A DNA stretch of 8,550 nt from Prevotellaceae bacterium. GTDB taxonomy: Bacteria; Bacteroidota; Bacteroidia; Bacteroidales; UBA932. Each line of letters starts with the position of its first letter. Position 1 is the stretch's first letter. The translations under genes were made by a program, and so were the position numbers. Where the stretch lies: assembly GCA_031278495.1 (NCBI GenBank), contig JAITKG010000184.1, positions 1 through 8,550 of the forward strand, read 5' to 3'. The notes below the pieces were generated by a model. That model had not been told where the DNA came from. It saw nothing but the letters and a program-made list of their open reading frames with translations, and did no database searches. Below are positions 5,936-8,550 of the stretch, one piece after another.

Positions 5936-6754
5936 TTATTTTTCAAAATCTTTTGGGGTTATGTCCAGGTTTTTTTGCAGCTTCCACTCGCCGTCGTAGA
6001 ACTGTAAACCGTCGAACTCGCCGGAGGGAACGCGACCGGGAAGCCCGCCAAGCGATACGGTTTCCAAGCGTTGGAAGACAATCATTTTTTTGCGTGGTAA
6101 ATAGGACAGGTAAAACGGCGTGGCAGCGCTATATTCCAGCAGGACGCGGCTGGCTTTCCACCGCCCGTTATCGAAGAGGGGCGCGCCAAACGATGGAACA
6201 CCCTGTTCGTCGAAAGTAAGCACATCCAATAATTTGCGATGCGTGACGCCGGAATGGAAATCATAGCCCAGTAAGGTATAATACACGCGGCTGGCCGTTT
6301 TATTTTGCAGCAGGTCGTAATACAGCGCGCCAAACCACCTGCCGTTGTTTAGCGTGATTGTTTCCGGTCGTCCGGCGAGGGAATCTTTTACATCGCTCAG
6401 CACGGTCGTTCGGACCGTGTTATGTGTGCGGTACTGTACGACGCCGAAGTAACGGTGTTGCGTGGCGGTAAGGGGCAAGTTCCATGTAAATATGCGTACT
6501 TTCCTGTCCGGCGAAACCAACATTCCGAGATACGGGATGCTATCGAATACGTTGTCCGGAGCCGCTTCGCGGCGGAGCGTTTCTTCAAAAGCAGCGGCGA
6601 AAACAGCCATAGCGGCGGTTTTCCGAACGCTGTCGGTTTCGGCGGCGGCCTGCCGCATCAGCATCGGAAGATTAGCCGCGCGTTCTTCAAGTACCTGCGC
6701 CTGCACGGCAAAACTTCCGCACAGCCACCCGGTAATAAGGTAAAGGTATTTCAT
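5936..6754 (-). CDS. Conserved secreted protein of Bacteroidota, function unknown
   Basis: A 272-residue protein with a typical signal peptide: MKYLYLITGWLCGSFAVQAQ, cleavage probably around residues 18-20. No further membrane span is seen, so the mature protein should be periplasmic; there is no lipobox Cys. After a helical stretch (22-65) the body looks beta-rich, with motifs I recall from a Bacteroidota-restricted family without assigned function: SPDRKVRIFTWNLP (81-94), YFGVVQYRT (102-110), GRWFGALYYDLL (138-149), YYTLLGYDF (158-166), LTFDEQGVPSFG (179-190) and FDGLQFYDGEWKL (247-259). The alternating aromatic strands suggest a beta-sheet domain. It starts 15 bases after the aminotransferase stop, so co-transcription is likely, although one product is cytoplasmic and the other exported. 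No catalytic motif is recognisable. Gene call secure; function unknown. Confidence 0.85.
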   Translation of the reverse strand: MKYLYLITGWLCGSFAVQAQVLEERAANLPMLMRQAAAETDSVRKTAAMAVFAAAFEETLRREAAPDNVFDSIPYLGMLVSPDRKVRIFTWNLPLTATQHRYFGVVQYRTHNTVRTTVLSDVKDSLAGRPETITLNNGRWFGALYYDLLQNKTASRVYYTLLGYDFHSGVTHRKLLDVLTFDEQGVPSFGAPLFDNGRWKASRVLLEYSAATPFYLSYLPRKKMIVFQRLETVSLGGLPGRVPSGEFDGLQFYDGEWKLQKNLDITPKDFEK

Positions 6755-6769
6755 AATGACTGTAACCGG

Positions 6770-7963
6770 TTAATATTTATCCAACGCTTCTGTCAAAACA
6801 GCGCAAATTTCGCGGATTTCCGCTTCCGTAATAATTAGCGGCGGCGCTATCCGGAAAGCCGTAGGGCAAAATAAAAACCATTCCGTAATAATGCCCTCGT
6901 TCCACAGTCCGGATACAACCCGTTGCAGGCGTTGCGTGTCGCCCAGTTCTACGGCAAGCATCAAGCCTTCGCCACGAATTTCTTTGATGGCTTCGTGCAC
7001 CAGCAAACGGCGGAAGAGGGCGGCTTTTTCCGCCACTGCCGCCGGCAGGTTTTCCTTCCGCAATATGTTCAATGCCGCCAATGCCGCCGCACACGACACC
7101 GGATGCCCGCCGAATGTAGTAATATGCCCCAATGCCGGACGGCTTTGCAACGCTTCCATTATTCCGCGCGACGCCACAAATGCGCCGAGCGGCATACCGC
7201 CGCCCATAGCTTTTGCCAAAGTCATAATGTCAGGCGTTACGCCATAGTGCGACGCCGCAAACCATGACCCGGTGCGCCCGAAGCCGGTTTGCACTTCGTC
7301 GAAAACCAGCAGTGCGCCGGTTTGGTTGCATCGTTCCCGCAAAGCTTGCAGGTAGCCGGCCTGCGGCGTAATCACCCCTGCTTCGCCCTGCACCGGTTCG
7401 ATTAACACAGCGGCAGTGCGGCGGGTAATATGCCGTAAATCGTCGAAAGAATTAAACGTCCCTTGCCGCACGCCGGGCAGCAAAGGGCGGAAAGCATTGC
7501 GGAAAATTTCGTCGCCCATAGCGCTCAAGACGCCTTGCGTGCTGCCATGGTATGCATGCTTGAAAGCGACTATTTCCGTTCGCCCGGTATAGCGTTTGGC
7601 TAATTTTAGCGCGCCCTCGTTGGCTTCGCTGCCGGAATTGACAAAATAAACGCAATCGAGCGGCGGCGGCAGAATGTTTACCAAAGCTTGTGCATACGCC
7701 GTTTGCGGCGACTGGATATATTCGCCGTACACCATCAGGTGCATGTACCGCGCCGCCTGCTCCTGCACTGCCGCCACCACTTCCGGATGGCAATGCCCTA
7801 CATTACTCACCGCCACGCCGGCAATTAAATCGGTATACCGCTTGCCGTTTGTATCATAAATATAAATGCCCTCTGCGTGTCCGGCTTCCAGTCCCATAGG
7901 CGCAGGCGATGTTTGCGCTATATGTTGCAAAAAAAGTTGCCGCTGGCTGATAGTATTGCTCAT
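6770..7963 (-). CDS. Class-III PLP aminotransferase (acetylornithine aminotransferase family)
   Basis: A 397-residue cytoplasmic enzyme of fold type I, the usual length for ArgD-type proteins, transferring an amino group (commonly from a terminal amine such as N-acetylornithine) to 2-oxoglutarate. Seen: SGSEANE (110-116), which binds the PLP phosphate; YHGST (138-142); EPVQGEAG (189-196); LLVFDEVQTGFGRTG (218-232) with Asp222 facing the pyridine nitrogen; LAKAMGGGMPLGA (249-261) with Lys251 as the Schiff-base lysine; TTFGGHPVS (282-290); and Arg371 in FRIAPP. All catalytic residues are present. No arginine-biosynthesis gene is nearby, and in Bacteroidota such stand-alone paralogues are usually labelled only 'aspartate aminotransferase family', so the substrate (acetylornithine, ornithine, 4-aminobutyrate or other) is open. 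It is first in a two-gene unit with the secreted protein. Confidence 0.9.
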   Translation of the reverse strand: MSNTISQRQLFLQHIAQTSPAPMGLEAGHAEGIYIYDTNGKRYTDLIAGVAVSNVGHCHPEVVAAVQEQAARYMHLMVYGEYIQSPQTAYAQALVNILPPPLDCVYFVNSGSEANEGALKLAKRYTGRTEIVAFKHAYHGSTQGVLSAMGDEIFRNAFRPLLPGVRQGTFNSFDDLRHITRRTAAVLIEPVQGEAGVITPQAGYLQALRERCNQTGALLVFDEVQTGFGRTGSWFAASHYGVTPDIMTLAKAMGGGMPLGAFVASRGIMEALQSRPALGHITTFGGHPVSCAAALAALNILRKENLPAAVAEKAALFRRLLVHEAIKEIRGEGLMLAVELGDTQRLQRVVSGLWNEGIITEWFLFCPTAFRIAPPLIITEAEIREICAVLTEALDKY

Positions 7964-7989
7964 TGGTCAAAATTTCTGTTTTAGTTTAA

Positions 7990-8019
7990 CAAAAATACGC
8001 AAAATATTTTTTAACGCAA
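7990..8019 (-). promoter_or_regulatory. Putative promoter of the aminotransferase unit
   Basis: On the - strand TATTTTTG (complement of 7997-7990) matches the -7 consensus TAnnTTTG, and a TTG (complement of 8019-8017) lies 19 bases upstream at the -33 position. The -7 element ends 26 bases before the ATG at 7963. It sits just downstream of the rpsT terminator, consistent with a separate transcript for the aminotransferase. Confidence 0.55.
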
Positions 8020-8022
8020 TGC

Positions 8023-8058
8023 AAAATAAAAAGCCTTCCCGCAATGTGCGGGAAGGCT
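8023..8058 (-). terminator. Rho-independent terminator of the tRNA-Glu / rpsT unit
   Basis: A perfect 11-bp inverted repeat, AGCCTTCCCGC (8032-8042) and GCGGGAAGGCT (8048-8058), encloses a 5-base loop. Read on the - strand, the stem is followed by a T-rich tract (TTTTATTTT). It lies 21 bases beyond the rpsT stop codon. No T-tract follows on the + strand, so it acts in one direction. Confidence 0.92.
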
Positions 8059-8079
8059 CTACATAAGGCGAAACCGCCG

Positions 8080-8337
8080 TTATGCCACTAATTTATTCAC
8101 GTGAAGGGTTAAACTGCTCTTGAGATTTGCCGCTTTATTTTTATGAATAACATTTATCTTCGCCAACTTGTCCAACATGGACGAAACCTTTGGGAGCAAC
8201 GCTATGGCTGCCGCTTTATCGGTAGTATTGCGCAATGCTTTTATGGCATTACGGGTTGTGCGGGCATAATACTTGTTATGCACTCTGCGTTTTTCACTTT
8301 GGCGGTAACGCTTTTCAGCAGATTTATGATTTGCCAT
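8080..8337 (-). CDS. rpsT: 30S ribosomal protein bS20
   Basis: An 85-residue, strongly basic, helical protein that binds 16S rRNA in the body of the small subunit. The start MANHKSAEKRYRQSEKRR and the later motif IHKNKAANLKSSLT are characteristic of bS20, and the length is normal. It follows tRNA-Glu by 50 bases on the same strand with no promoter or terminator visible between, and is ended by the strong hairpin downstream, so the two probably share the promoter upstream of the tRNA. No Shine-Dalgarno sequence is seen; the upstream sequence is A/T-rich, as is usual in this phylum. Confidence 0.97.
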   Translation of the reverse strand: MANHKSAEKRYRQSEKRRVHNKYYARTTRNAIKALRNTTDKAAAIALLPKVSSMLDKLAKINVIHKNKAANLKSSLTLHVNKLVA

Positions 8338-8387
8338 ATTCTTAAATTTTATATTATTTTATCTATTGCCTTTCGTCTGGCGTTTTG

Positions 8388-8459
8388 TAGTCCGTAGGGG
8401 ATTCGAACCCCTATGGCAAGAATGAAAATCTTGAATCCTAACCCTTAGATGAACGGACC
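8388..8459 (-). tRNA. tRNA-Glu (anticodon UUC)
   Basis: The - strand folds as a complete 72-base tRNA: acceptor stem GGTCCGT with ACGGACT (one G-T at the tip), D-stem ATCT with GGAT (one T-T mismatch or an A-T pair at its base), anticodon stem CAAGA with TCTTG around the loop TTTTCAT giving anticodon TTC (complement of 8424-8426), and T-arm AGGGG-TTCGAAT-CCCCT. The sequence order closely resembles bacterial tRNA-Glu. CCA is not encoded (CAA follows the discriminator base), so the 3' end must be completed by CCA-adding enzyme. Confidence 0.96.
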
Positions 8460-8477
8460 ATTTTTGTTTTTGGGCTG

Positions 8478-8509
8478 CAAAGATAGCATCTATTTTTAGA
8501 TTGTGCAAA
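8478..8509 (-). promoter_or_regulatory. Promoter of the tRNA-Glu / rpsT unit
   Basis: On the - strand a TTTG (complement of 8509-8506) is separated by exactly 20 bases from TATCTTTG (complement of 8485-8478). This is the textbook Bacteroidota arrangement of -33 and -7 elements and the best promoter in the window. The -7 element ends 18 bases before the first base of tRNA-Glu, fitting a short 5' leader on the tRNA precursor. Beyond it (8510-8550) I see nothing. Confidence 0.8.
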
Positions 8510-8550
8510 TTTTTTTACGGATATTTTCCGGGCAGATTCAAGTACCCAAT

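Noticed and set aside
1..8550. CRISPR arrays, insertion sequences, phage or defence genes
   Set aside because: No regularly spaced direct repeats, terminal inverted repeats with a transposase, or defence-type domains are present; gene content is housekeeping and metabolic.

Overview
The window looks like an ordinary chromosomal segment of a Bacteroidota (Bacteroidales-type), probably anaerobic or fermentative, of roughly balanced GC. The evidence is the recurrent -7 promoter element TAnnTTTG (with an upstream TTG/TTTG in the best cases), A/T-rich gene starts without Shine-Dalgarno sequences, a 5S rRNA 3' end of Bacteroidota type, and protein families typical of the phylum: a dipeptidyl peptidase IV, the NfnAB flavoprotein pair, and a conserved secreted protein of unknown function. 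I cannot name a genus.

Left edge, + strand. The 3' end of a 5S rRNA gene closes an rRNA operon lying further left, followed by a strong terminator. A promoter then drives a GltD-type iron-sulfur flavoprotein, which I read as the large subunit of NADH-dependent ferredoxin:NADP+ oxidoreductase (nfnB). About 50 bases further on is a small, unrecognised single-pass membrane protein with a cysteine-rich tail.

Middle, - strand. Facing these genes is a tight two-gene unit, folE (GTP cyclohydrolase I, first step of folate synthesis) followed 10 bases later by the Nfn small subunit (nfnA). The two Nfn subunits are therefore encoded convergently, about 385 bases apart, although their proteins should form one complex that couples NADH, NADPH and ferredoxin. 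Upstream of folE lies a secreted dipeptidyl peptidase IV with its own promoter, which would cleave dipeptides from peptides in the periplasm.

Right part, - strand. A class-III PLP aminotransferase and a secreted protein of unknown function form a two-gene unit (15-base gap). At the far right a near-canonical promoter drives tRNA-Glu(UUC) and then ribosomal protein bS20 (rpsT), ended by a perfect 11-bp terminator hairpin.

I see no CRISPR array, insertion sequence, phage gene, toxin-antitoxin pair or defence gene, and no clear undescribed system. The items most worth a second look are the split convergent nfnA/nfnB arrangement, the small Cys-tailed membrane protein beside nfnB, and a chain of mutually exclusive hairpins ending in a T-tract upstream of the peptidase gene.
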